A stretch of 5,046 nt of DNA. Source: Deltaproteobacteria bacterium. GTDB taxonomy: Bacteria > Myxococcota_A > UBA796 > UBA9615. The stretch lies in NCBI GenBank assembly GCA_029261955.1, contig JAJDAI010001274.1, positions 1 through 5,046 of the forward strand, read 5' to 3'. Shown one piece after another: positions 1 to 5,046 of the stretch. Both the position numbers and the translations under genes were made by a program. The stretch's first letter is position 1. The number at the start of each line of letters is the position of its first letter. The notes beneath the pieces were generated by a model. The model searched no databases. It was not told the origin of the DNA and saw nothing but the letters and a program-made list of their open reading frames with translations.

Positions 1-167
1 CGGACGGCAGCAACTTCGGCTGCGACCTGACGATCGTGGGCCCCGAAGGCTGCTCCTTCGACTGCGAAGTCCAGACACGCGCGAACATCGCCGACGACCG
101 GACCTGCCGCGAGGTCAGCGACCTGGCCCGGATCAACGGCGCCGCGCCCCCGATGCTGGGGCGCTGA
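1..167 (+). CDS. C-terminal end of an unidentified Cys-rich protein (5' part outside window)
   Basis: Reading from base 3, an uninterrupted frame of 54 codons runs to a TGA at 165-167. About 51 of the 54 codons end in G or C, which is strong evidence of coding in this genome. The tail holds four cysteines, at fragment residues 7, 17, 21 and 35 (in the contexts FGCD, EGCSFDCE and RTCRE), followed by a polar stretch and the ending APPMLGR. Several Cys in a short acidic segment suggest a disulfide-bonded exported protein, but that is inference and I recognise no family. The gene converges on the thiolase gene, with only three bases (168-170) between the stops and no room for a conventional terminator. 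Confidence 0.7.
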   Translation, partial: DGSNFGCDLTIVGPEGCSFDCEVQTRANIADDRTCREVSDLARINGAAPPMLGR

Positions 168-174
168 GGCTCAG
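164..174. repeat. 11-bp palindrome holding both convergent stop codons
   Basis: CTGAG-G-CTCAG is a perfect 5-bp inverted repeat around one central base. The TGA of the plus-strand gene (165-167) and the TGA of the minus-strand thiolase (173-171) lie symmetrically inside it. A 1-nt loop cannot form a stable hairpin and no T-tract follows, so this is not an intrinsic terminator. Much of the symmetry follows from two facing TGA codons. Confidence 0.4.
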
Positions 175-1352
175 ACCCGCTCGAAGAGCACGCTCAGGCC
201 CATGCCGCCGCTGATGCACAGCGACGCGAGGCCCAGCTTCGCCTGGCGCTGCTGCATGGCGTGCAGGAGCGTGACCGCGATGCGGCAGCCCGTGGCGCCG
301 ATGGGGTGGCCCAGGGCGATGGAGCCGCCGTGCACGTTGAGCGTCTCTGGGTTCAGGCCGAGCTCCCGGTCGCAGGCGATGACCTGCGCCGCGAAGGCCT
401 CGTTCAGCTCCACGAGGTCGATGTCCGACAGGCTCAGTCCGGTCTGGGCCAGCAGCTTGCGGGTCGCCGGCACGGGGCCGAGCCCCATCACCTTCGGGTC
501 CACGCCGGCCGAGGCCCAGGCGACGATCTTCGCGATGGGCTTCAGGCCGTGCTCTTCCACCGCCGCCGCGCTCGCCACGACGCAGGCGGCCGAGCCGTCA
601 GTCACGCCCGAGCTGTTGCCCGCGTGCACCGAGCCGCCGTCCTTGAAGACGCCGCGCAGCTTCTTCATCTTCTCGACGGTGCTGTCGCGGCGGATGTGCT
701 CGTCGGCGACGACGGTCGTGGGCCCGCGTCGCCCCGGGACCTCCATCGCCACCAGCTCGCTTGCGAAGGCGCCCGCATCCACTGCGGCGCCGGCGCGCTC
801 CTGGCTGCGGGCGGCGAAGGTGTCCTGCTCGAGGCGGGAGATCTCGTATTGATCGGCCAGCGTCTCGGCGGTCGCGCCCATGAGCTGATCGGCGAGCGGG
901 CAGAAGAAGCCGTCCTGGTACATGCCGTCCACGACCTTGGCGTGGCCCATGCGGTAGCCGAAGCGGGCGCGCGGGAGCATGTAGGGCGTGCGGGACATGG
1001 ACTCGACGCCGCCCACGAGCAGCACCTGGCCCTCGTCGAGCTTGATGGTCCGGGCCGCCTGCACCATGGCGAAGAGGCTGGAGCCGCAGGCCTTGTTGAG
1101 GGTGTAGGCGACGCTGGACTGGGGCACGCCGGAGCGAATGCTGACCTGCCGCGCGGTGTTCGGCCCGCCGCCGGCCTGGCGACCGTGGCCCCAGATGACC
1201 TCGTCGACCTGCTCGGGCGAGACGCCCGCGCGCTCCATGGCGGCGATGGCGACCGGCACCGAGAGGTCGGCCGGGGTGAGCGAGCTGAGCCCGCCACCGA
1301 ACTTGCCGATGGGGCTTCGCGAGGGTCCACAAACGTAGATGGGGTCGGTCAT
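171..1352 (-). CDS. Thiolase family acetyl-CoA C-acetyltransferase / 3-ketoacyl-CoA thiolase
   Basis: This 393-aa enzyme has the usual length of a bacterial thiolase. It should catalyse reversible Claisen condensation or CoA-dependent cleavage of acetoacetyl- or 3-ketoacyl-CoA in the cytoplasm. The N-terminal RSPIGKFGG signature is at residues 12-20. The nucleophilic cysteine is Cys89 in NKACGSS. NEAF is at 317-320, and the GGSIALGHPIGATG box carries catalytic His349. The second catalytic cysteine is Cys379 in CISGGMG. The covering loop (about 140-160, CPLADQLMG) has Leu157 where, by memory of Zoogloea thiolase, a CoA-contacting His stands before the Met. Substrate chain length is therefore uncertain, so I give no symbol. 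It is the last gene of the tight minus-strand unit: its ATG begins one base after the hisS stop. The start is supported by AAGGAG seven bases upstream and by alignment of the N-terminus with the family. The family call is firm; acetoacetyl-CoA versus longer substrate is open. Confidence 0.95.
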   Translation of the reverse strand: MTDPIYVCGPSRSPIGKFGGGLSSLTPADLSVPVAIAAMERAGVSPEQVDEVIWGHGRQAGGGPNTARQVSIRSGVPQSSVAYTLNKACGSSLFAMVQAARTIKLDEGQVLLVGGVESMSRTPYMLPRARFGYRMGHAKVVDGMYQDGFFCPLADQLMGATAETLADQYEISRLEQDTFAARSQERAGAAVDAGAFASELVAMEVPGRRGPTTVVADEHIRRDSTVEKMKKLRGVFKDGGSVHAGNSSGVTDGSAACVVASAAAVEEHGLKPIAKIVAWASAGVDPKVMGLGPVPATRKLLAQTGLSLSDIDLVELNEAFAAQVIACDRELGLNPETLNVHGGSIALGHPIGATGCRIAVTLLHAMQQRQAKLGLASLCISGGMGLSVLFERV

Positions 1353-1353
1353 C

Positions 1354-2613
1354 TCAGAGCTCCTTGAGGGAGAGTTCGAACTGTTCGCCGGACGCCAGGT
1401 TCTTCACCTTCACGCGCCCTGCTTCCCATTCATCGGGGCCAACGAAGACGAGCTCGCGCGCACCGGAGCGCTCGGCCTGCTTGAAGGCCCACTTGGTCTT
1501 CTTGTCCTCGAGCACCAGGTCCACGCTCTGGCCCCGCGCGCGCAGCTTCGTGGCCACCTCGATGGCCGGGCCGCGCATCTCGGGGCGCAGCGGGAAGACG
1601 AGGTAGTCCAGATCGGGGATGAGCTCGGGCAGCCGGCCGGTGTCCTTGAGCAGCTCCAGGATCACGACGTCGCCGAAGCCGAAGCCGCAGGCCGGGATGT
1701 CCTTGCCGCCGAAGGTGCTGAGCAGGCGGTCGTAGCGCCCGCCGCCGCAGACGGCGCGCAGGGTGGCGCCGCGGTCGAAGGCTTCGAACACGACGCCGGT
1801 GTAGTAGGCGAGGCCGCGCACGACCGAGGCGTCGAAGACCAGCCAGTCGGCGAAGCCGTAGGAGGCCGCCAGGGCGAACAGCTCGCGAAGCTCGACGAGG
1901 GCAGGGGAGTCCGCGCCCAGCAGCGCCTCCAGGCCGTCCAGATCGCGCAGCGAGAGCGCCTCGATGATGCGATCGACCTGGCTCTCGTCCAGGCCGAGGG
2001 CCGCCATGTCGCCGGCGATGGCGTCGCGAGGCACCTTCTCCAGCTTGTCGACGAGCACGGCGACCGCCGCGAAGGACTCGTCCGGCACGCCGACCGAGTC
2101 GAGCACGCCCTGGAGCACCTTGCGGCTGGAGACCTTGATGCCGATGTCCGCTGCGCCGAGGCCGACGCGCCGGAAGAAGGTGGTGATCGCGGCCAGCAGC
2201 TCGGCCTCGGCCGCGACGCCGGGCACCCCGAAGATGTCGAGGTTCCACTGGTAGTGCTCGCGCTTGCGTCCGCGGGTCATGCGCTCGTAGCGCCAGCACT
2301 GCGGCAGGCTGAACCACTTCGCGGGCAGGGCCAGGCTGCCGCCCTTCTTGAGGATCATGCGCGCGAGCGAGGGCGTCATCTCCGGGCGCAGCGCGACGGC
2401 GCGGCCGCCCTTGTCCTCGAAGTTGTAGAGCTGGCCCGTGATCTCCTCGCCCGCCTTGCGCACGAAGAGCTCCTGGGACTCGAGCACCGGCGCGTCGTAC
2501 TCCTCGAAGCCGAACTGCCGCGCGACGGCGCGGAAGTGGTCGAAGAGCCAGGTGCGCAGGCGCATCTCGTCGGGGAAGAAGTCGCGGGTGCCGCGGGGCG
2601 GGTTGAGGTCCAT
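1354..2613 (-). CDS. hisS: Histidyl-tRNA synthetase, divergent plastid-like type
   Basis: This class II synthetase charges tRNA-His with histidine using ATP. At 419 aa it is close to the usual bacterial length (E. coli about 424). Motif 1 lies around residues 24-47. LRPEMTPSLARM (75-86) stands where most bacteria have LRPEGTA. Motif 2 runs about 100-129 with CWRYERMTRGRKREHYQW and the class-defining Arg108 and Glu110. The histidine-A motif is RGLAYYTG (266-273), keeping catalytic Arg266 but with Ala for the usual Asp. The GGGRYD loop is at 290-295, and motif 3 reads ACGFGFGDVVILELL (308-322). The HGTP anticodon-binding domain fills about 335-419. The usual motif 3 arginine (GLER) appears replaced by Val. 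This pattern matches my memory of plant organellar HisRS rather than E. coli HisRS. Its ATG follows the hydratase stop by one base, with GGAGG 8 nt upstream. Identity is certain; the clade assignment is inference. Confidence 0.97.
   Translation of the reverse strand: MDLNPPRGTRDFFPDEMRLRTWLFDHFRAVARQFGFEEYDAPVLESQELFVRKAGEEITGQLYNFEDKGGRAVALRPEMTPSLARMILKKGGSLALPAKWFSLPQCWRYERMTRGRKREHYQWNLDIFGVPGVAAEAELLAAITTFFRRVGLGAADIGIKVSSRKVLQGVLDSVGVPDESFAAVAVLVDKLEKVPRDAIAGDMAALGLDESQVDRIIEALSLRDLDGLEALLGADSPALVELRELFALAASYGFADWLVFDASVVRGLAYYTGVVFEAFDRGATLRAVCGGGRYDRLLSTFGGKDIPACGFGFGDVVILELLKDTGRLPELIPDLDYLVFPLRPEMRGPAIEVATKLRARGQSVDLVLEDKKTKWAFKQAERSGARELVFVGPDEWEAGRVKVKNLASGEQFELSLKEL
1360..1365 (-). 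promoter_or_regulatory. Thiolase ribosome-binding site embedded in the hisS 3' end
   Basis: On the minus strand AAGGAG lies 7 nt before the thiolase ATG. The same six bases are the Lys417-Glu418 codons of HisRS. The order AAGGAG-CTC-TGA-G-ATG places the hisS stop between the SD and the start, an arrangement suited to termination-reinitiation coupling. Confidence 0.75.
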
Positions 2614-2614
2614 C

Positions 2615-3409
2615 TCAGCGGCCTCCGAAGCGCGGTCGGCGCTTCTCGATGTAGGCGTCCATGCCCTCGACGGCGTCGTCGCTGGCGAAGAGGCGCGCCT
2701 GGAGCTCGCGCTCCAACGCGAGTCCCTGCTCCAGGGGCAAGGCGGCGCCGGTCTGCACCGCGCGCTTGATGCCGCCCACGGCGAGGGGCGCGGTGCCCGG
2801 GGAGGTGAAGCCCTGGGCGTAGGCCAGCACGCGGTCGAGGAAGTGCTCGGGCTCGCAGTCGTAGACGTAGTCGATGACGCCCTGCTCCAGCGCGTCGTCG
2901 AAGTCCGCGGTGCGCCCCTCGACCATCCAGCGCAGCGCCTTCTGGTGTCCTACGAGCCGGGCCAGGCGCTGGGTGCCCCCGGTCCCCGGCAGCACGCCCA
3001 GCTTGACCTCGGGCAGGCCCCAGCTGCCCGCGCCCTTGCGTGCGATGCGCAGGTCGCAGGCCATGGCCACCTCGAAGCCGCCGCCCACCGCGTGGCCGTT
3101 GAGGGCCGCGATGGTCAACTTCGGGGTGTGCTCGAGCCGCGAGAGTGTCTCGTTGGCGTGCAGGCAGAAGCTGTACTTGAAGGAGGGGGTGACGTTGGCG
3201 AGCATCGAGATGTCCGCGCCGGCGCAGAAGAAGCGCGTCCCCGCGGCGGTGAGCACGATGACCTCGACCTCGTCGTCGAAGCGGGCTTCGAGGATCGCGT
3301 CGTCCAGCTGCCGCATCAGCGGGTGCGAGTAGCAGTTGGCAGGGGGCGCATCGATCGTCAGGATCGCGACGCCGTTGCGGACTTCTCGGTGCACGGTGGG
3401 CTCGGACAT
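2615..3409 (-). CDS. Enoyl-CoA hydratase/isomerase family protein (crotonase fold)
   Basis: This 264-aa protein has the standard length of a monofunctional crotonase and should hydrate trans-2-enoyl-CoA to 3-hydroxyacyl-CoA in the cytoplasm. The first oxyanion-hole element is FCAGADISML (61-70). The second is NGHAVGGGFEVAMACD (104-119). The latter holds Glu113, aligned by me with catalytic Glu144 of rat mitochondrial hydratase. LPEVKLGVLPGTGGTQRL (132-149) supplies Glu134, aligned with Glu164. Having both glutamates favours a true hydratase over an isomerase or hydrolase member. The segment FKYSFCLHANETLSRLEHTPK spans 77-97 and looks like a subfamily signature. The C-terminal helix carries the usual EGMDAYIEKRRPRF ending. 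It heads the compact unit hydratase-hisS-thiolase. The ATG at 3409 has GGAGG four bases upstream, a short spacing. An ATG four bases further upstream is out of frame and adjoins the SD, so it is not the start. Confidence 0.93.
   Translation of the reverse strand: MSEPTVHREVRNGVAILTIDAPPANCYSHPLMRQLDDAILEARFDDEVEVIVLTAAGTRFFCAGADISMLANVTPSFKYSFCLHANETLSRLEHTPKLTIAALNGHAVGGGFEVAMACDLRIARKGAGSWGLPEVKLGVLPGTGGTQRLARLVGHQKALRWMVEGRTADFDDALEQGVIDYVYDCEPEHFLDRVLAYAQGFTSPGTAPLAVGGIKRAVQTGAALPLEQGLALERELQARLFASDDAVEGMDAYIEKRRPRFGGR
2622..2626 (-). promoter_or_regulatory. hisS ribosome-binding site embedded in the hydratase 3' end
   Basis: On the minus strand GGAGG lies 8 nt before the hisS ATG and forms part of the Gly262-Gly263 codons of the hydratase. 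The hydratase TGA, a single G and the hisS ATG follow directly. The layout matches the hisS-thiolase junction and predicts coupled translation. Confidence 0.75.
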
Positions 3410-3413
3410 CCAT

Positions 3414-3423
3414 CCTCCGGAGG
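3414..3423 (-). promoter_or_regulatory. Hydratase ribosome-binding site inside a 10-bp palindrome
   Basis: The minus strand reads CCTCCGGAGG followed by ATGGATG. GGAGG (3418-3414) is the SD for the hydratase ATG at 3409. The CCTCC just before it makes a perfect palindrome of SD and anti-SD. With no loop it cannot fold within one RNA, but it could pair between two transcripts. The palindrome may be chance in GC-rich DNA. Confidence 0.5.
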
Positions 3424-3430
3424 GGGCCGG

Positions 3431-3436
3431 ATTCTA
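3431..3436 (-). promoter_or_regulatory. Candidate -10 element (TAGAAT) before the hydratase
   Basis: In the 58-bp gap between the ASST-like gene and the hydratase, the minus strand carries TAGAAT. It matches the sigma-70 -10 consensus at five of six positions and stands out in GC-rich surroundings. Transcription would start near 3424, leaving a short leader with the SD. No good -35 is seen at 16-18 bp spacing (GTCGCG at 17), so this is weak. Readthrough from the ASST-like gene is the alternative. Confidence 0.25.
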
Positions 3437-3467
3437 GCGATCTGCCGCGGAACCGCGACCGAGCCCG

Positions 3468-4928
3468 TCAGTCGATCGGCATCGCCCAGTCCACGCGCGT
3501 CGCGTCGGCCAACTGGTGGTCACCGAGCAGGTCGAGCGTCCAGACCGCCTGCTCGTCCCCGTCCACCTCGACCACCCGGGCCGGCTGGTCGGGCTCGCGG
3601 CTTCCCCCGGCGCTGATCAGCACGTGGCCCGAAGGCAGCCGACGCGCGCTGCCGCGGCTGTCCGAGAACAGGCCGAGCCTGTGCTCCCAGGTCTGCTCGG
3701 CCGTGCCCTGGGCCCAGTCGATGCGGTAGAGCACCGCGCGGCTGTCCTCGTCGCCCTCGTTGTCGTTGTCGAAGAGCATGATCTCGTCCTCGCTCGGCAT
3801 CGTGGCGGCGTGCTGGGTGTTGAACCACGAGCCTGAGAGCAGCTCGAAGTCCCCGTCTTCGCCGAAGAGCCACTGGAGCTCCCCGCTCGCCCGCTCCACC
3901 GCGATCACCTGGTTCTGGTGCCGCAGCGACACGACCAGCGAGCCGGTGGGCTCGTGCCAGGCGACGCTGTTGCCGTGGGTCCACTCGGCGACCCCGCCGT
4001 CGCCGTGCTCGATGGAGGTCTGGGACCACTCGCCAGGCCAGCGCTGCAGGTCGAGGTGGTCGAAGGTCGACCAGGTCCAGAGGATCTCCCCGTCCGCGTC
4101 CAGGTGGCGCAGCAGGTCGCCGTTGACCTGGGTCGGACCGCCGAAGAAGGCCACGTCGACCTCGTTCACCTCGTTGTCGAGCACGACGAATCCCCCGTCG
4201 TCCATCGCGGCGACGTCGTGGTGGATGCGCCAGGAGGGTGGGCTGCCGCTCCGGATCTCGCGCACGAGCTCCCCGGCGGGCGAGAAGACCTGGATGTTGT
4301 TGGCGACGAGGTACTCCAGGTTGCCGTCGTCGAGCAGCTCCAGTGGGCGACTGGGGCGCGAGCTCGGTGCGAGCTGCTCGGAGTCCAGGTACCAGACGAC
4401 CTCGCCCTCGCGGTCCACACCGAAGCTGTAGGGGCCCTCGTAGGGGGTCCCGTTCGGCGGGTTCGTCGCGGGCGAGATCAGCGTGATCCCGCCTGGGGCC
4501 CCGTCCCCGAACTCGACCTCGATCCCGGGGATGCCGCCCGGGGCAGGACCGGTCTCGAAGTCCTGGGCAGCGCTGTGGGCGACGGACCCGTCGGGCAGAG
4601 TCGCGACCGCCTGGACGGCGTAGGTGGAGTCGCCGCGCATGCCCAGCAGGTCGAGGGCGTGCGCGCGGCCGAGCGCGGTGGACGGGCTTCGCAGCCGCCC
4701 CACGTCGTCGTTCCAGAACTCCAGCGCGACCCGCGCGTCCTCCTCCGTGGTGACCTCGGCGACGGCGGCGAGGGTCGAGGTCGCGCTGGCGGACAGCACC
4801 AGCTGGACCTCGATGTCCGAGGTGGGCGGATCGGGGTCGACGTGCGGCGAAGGGGAGTCAGCCGGCGCCGTGCAGGCGACGAGCGGGAGGGCGAGGGCGA
4901 GCGCGAACCGGAGCGAATGGGGCCACAC
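3468..4928 (-). CDS. Predicted lipoprotein of the arylsulfotransferase (ASST) beta-propeller superfamily
   Basis: This 486-aa protein begins with a Sec/SPase II signal peptide. A short basic start and a hydrophobic core (FALALALPL) lead to lipobox LVAC with Cys19, so it should be membrane-anchored outside the cytoplasm; Thr20 at +2 does not suggest inner-membrane retention by the E. coli rule. A Pro/Asp/Ser linker (about 21-37) leads to a beta-rich, Fn3-like region (38-128, ending STYAVQAVATLPDGS...FETGP). The propeller follows, with RIHHDVAAMDDGGFVVLDNE (234-253), EWTHGNSVAWH (315-325), VVSLRHQNQVIAVE (332-345) and FNTQHAATMP...IMLFDND (369-389). His318, Asn320 and Arg336 have exactly the spacing I recall for His356/Asn358/Arg374 of E. 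coli AssT. His237 and His373 fit His252 and catalytic His436. AssT moves sulfate between phenols through sulfo-His without PAPS; the true substrate here is unknown. Cys19 is the only cysteine, and no dsb partners are present. The chain is rich in Asp/Glu. The GTG start is backed by GGAGG 5 nt upstream and the signal peptide directly after it. Confidence 0.82.
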   Translation of the reverse strand: MWPHSLRFALALALPLVACTAPADSPSPHVDPDPPTSDIEVQLVLSASATSTLAAVAEVTTEEDARVALEFWNDDVGRLRSPSTALGRAHALDLLGMRGDSTYAVQAVATLPDGSVAHSAAQDFETGPAPGGIPGIEVEFGDGAPGGITLISPATNPPNGTPYEGPYSFGVDREGEVVWYLDSEQLAPSSRPSRPLELLDDGNLEYLVANNIQVFSPAGELVREIRSGSPPSWRIHHDVAAMDDGGFVVLDNEVNEVDVAFFGGPTQVNGDLLRHLDADGEILWTWSTFDHLDLQRWPGEWSQTSIEHGDGGVAEWTHGNSVAWHEPTGSLVVSLRHQNQVIAVERASGELQWLFGEDGDFELLSGSWFNTQHAATMPSEDEIMLFDNDNEGDEDSRAVLYRIDWAQGTAEQTWEHRLGLFSDSRGSARRLPSGHVLISAGGSREPDQPARVVEVDGDEQAVWTLDLLGDHQLADATRVDWAMPID

Positions 4929-4933
4929 AGGGA

Positions 4934-4938
4934 CCTCC
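4934..4938 (-). promoter_or_regulatory. Ribosome-binding site deciding the GTG start of the ASST-like gene
   Basis: The minus strand shows GGAGG, five bases (TCCCT), then GTG. This supports GTG at 4928 over the upstream ATG at 4945, which is in another frame and would destroy the signal peptide. Confidence 0.7.
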
Positions 4939-4944
4939 GCGTCA

Positions 4945-4962
4945 TCTCCACCTCAGTGGAGA
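4945..4962 (-). promoter_or_regulatory. Perfect 7-bp leader hairpin upstream of the ASST-like gene
   Basis: The minus strand reads TCTCCAC-TGAG-GTGGAGA: seven perfect pairs around a 4-nt loop, ending 16 nt before the GTG codon. No T-run follows, so it is not an intrinsic terminator. The left arm UCUCC could instead pair with the SD GGAGG (five pairs, one G-U). It might be an mRNA leader structure or a dyad protein-binding site. The structure is seen directly; function is inference. Confidence 0.45.
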
Positions 4963-4970
4963 AACGCGGT

Positions 4971-5021
4971 TGAGCCGGCCCCCGGTGAATTTTCGCAAAT
5001 TCGCGACCGCTCGCCGGCTCA
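4971..5021 (-). terminator. 51-bp nested inverted repeat, possible terminator or operator
   Basis: The outer arms TGAGCCGGC and GCCGGCTCA (5021-5013 and 4979-4971) are perfect 9-bp complements. Inside is a 3x3 internal loop, then CGGT (5009-5006) with ACCG (4986-4983), then a 3-nt CGC bulge. The centre is GAATTT-GCGA-AAATTC (5002-4987), a 6-bp stem with a 4-nt loop. This gives 19 pairs in one long hairpin. Its first base coincides with a TGA closing a minus-strand frame, as expected for a 3'-end hairpin of an upstream gene. The T-tract is poor: only GTTTC after six more bases. The AT-rich core in GC-rich DNA could equally be an operator or part of the promoter region of the ASST-like gene. 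Confidence 0.4.
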
Positions 5022-5046
5022 GTGCCCTGCGGAGTCCGGCTTGATC
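5019..5046 (-). CDS. Possible last codons of an upstream minus-strand gene
   Basis: From base 5045 the minus strand reads eight codons, IKPDSAGH, and a TGA at 5021-5019. Seven of the eight codons end in G or C, better than the other two minus-strand frames over this stretch. The TGA is also the first triplet of the long inverted repeat, a common place for a 3'-end hairpin. Twenty-eight bases are too few to prove coding or suggest a product. Confidence 0.3.

Noticed and set aside
261..1367. 368-codon plus-strand open frame opposite the thiolase
   Set aside because: It is antisense to a complete thiolase with all catalytic residues. The product is repetitive and rich in Gly/Ala/His/Asp, with no recognisable fold.
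1339..2769. 476-codon plus-strand open frame opposite hisS and the hydratase
   Set aside because: It lies antisense to hisS, whose class II motifs are unmistakable. The translation is low-complexity Ala/Arg/Glu/Leu with no motif, as expected from the opposite strand of GC-rich coding DNA.
2376..3413. 345-codon minus-strand frame starting at the ATG four bases before the hydratase start
   Set aside because: It is a +1-type shadow of the hydratase and hisS, with an Arg/Ala-rich product. Its ATG directly abuts the SD, leaving no spacing.
3446..3457. CGCGG-AA-CCGCG inverted repeat in the gap after the ASST-like gene, considered as a terminator
   Set aside because: The stem is 4-5 bp with a 2-4 nt loop and no T-run on either strand, so it is too weak for an intrinsic terminator and common by chance at this GC content.
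2438..3616. 392-codon plus-strand open frame opposite the hydratase
   Set aside because: It spans two real genes and an intergenic gap on the opposite strand and ends in an Arg/Pro-rich run. No family features.
3918..4973. 351-codon plus-strand open frame opposite the ASST-like gene
   Set aside because: It is antisense to a protein with a signal peptide, lipobox and ordered ASST motifs. Its own product is low-complexity Val/Asp/Arg/Gly.
4929..5046. Sigma-70 promoter for the ASST-like gene around the AT-rich core (TTGCGA as -35)
   Set aside because: No acceptable -10 lies 16-19 bp downstream (GCTCAA and neighbours), so I do not annotate a promoter.
5022..5046. Plus-strand gene starting at GTG 5022
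   Set aside because: No SD precedes it and only 25 bases are visible; the minus-strand frame ending at 5019 has better codon bias.

Overview
This window is very GC-rich. Its codons end almost always in G or C, and four closely spaced genes lie on the minus strand. The style of the predicted proteins fits a Myxococcota-type (former Deltaproteobacteria) or related GC-rich, possibly marine, bacterium: a plastid-like histidyl-tRNA synthetase, an acidic lipoprotein and a Cys-rich extracellular-looking protein tail. That assignment is inference; nothing here fixes the taxon.

Layout from left to right. Bases 1-167 hold the 3' end of a plus-strand gene ending in a Cys-rich tail. It converges on the minus-strand block with only 3 nt between the two stop codons. 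The minus-strand block, read from right to left, is: the possible last codons of an unseen gene (5046-5019); a 51-bp nested inverted repeat (5021-4971) and a second perfect hairpin (4962-4945); a lipoprotein of the arylsulfotransferase (ASST) beta-propeller superfamily (4928-3468, GTG start); a 58-bp gap with a weak promoter candidate; an enoyl-CoA hydratase (3409-2615); histidyl-tRNA synthetase hisS (2613-1354); and a thiolase/acetyl-CoA acetyltransferase (1352-171).

The hydratase, hisS and thiolase form one tight unit. At both junctions the upstream stop and downstream start are arranged as TGA-G-ATG, and the downstream Shine-Dalgarno sequence is built from the last codons of the upstream gene. 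This predicts translational coupling. Hydratase and thiolase are two of the four core beta-oxidation activities. The 3-hydroxyacyl-CoA dehydrogenase expected between them is absent, and an essential tRNA synthetase sits there instead.

The HisRS is itself unusual. Its motif 2 resembles what I recall of plant organellar HisRS, its histidine-A motif reads RGLAYYTG rather than RGLDYY, and the motif 3 arginine seems to be missing. The ASST-like lipoprotein keeps the His/Asn/Arg/His set known from AssT but has no cysteine after its lipidation site. I see no RNA genes, CRISPR arrays, insertion sequences or phage genes. No clearly new defence or mobile system is present; the best leads are the hisS-in-beta-oxidation operon, the divergent HisRS and the structured leader of the ASST gene.
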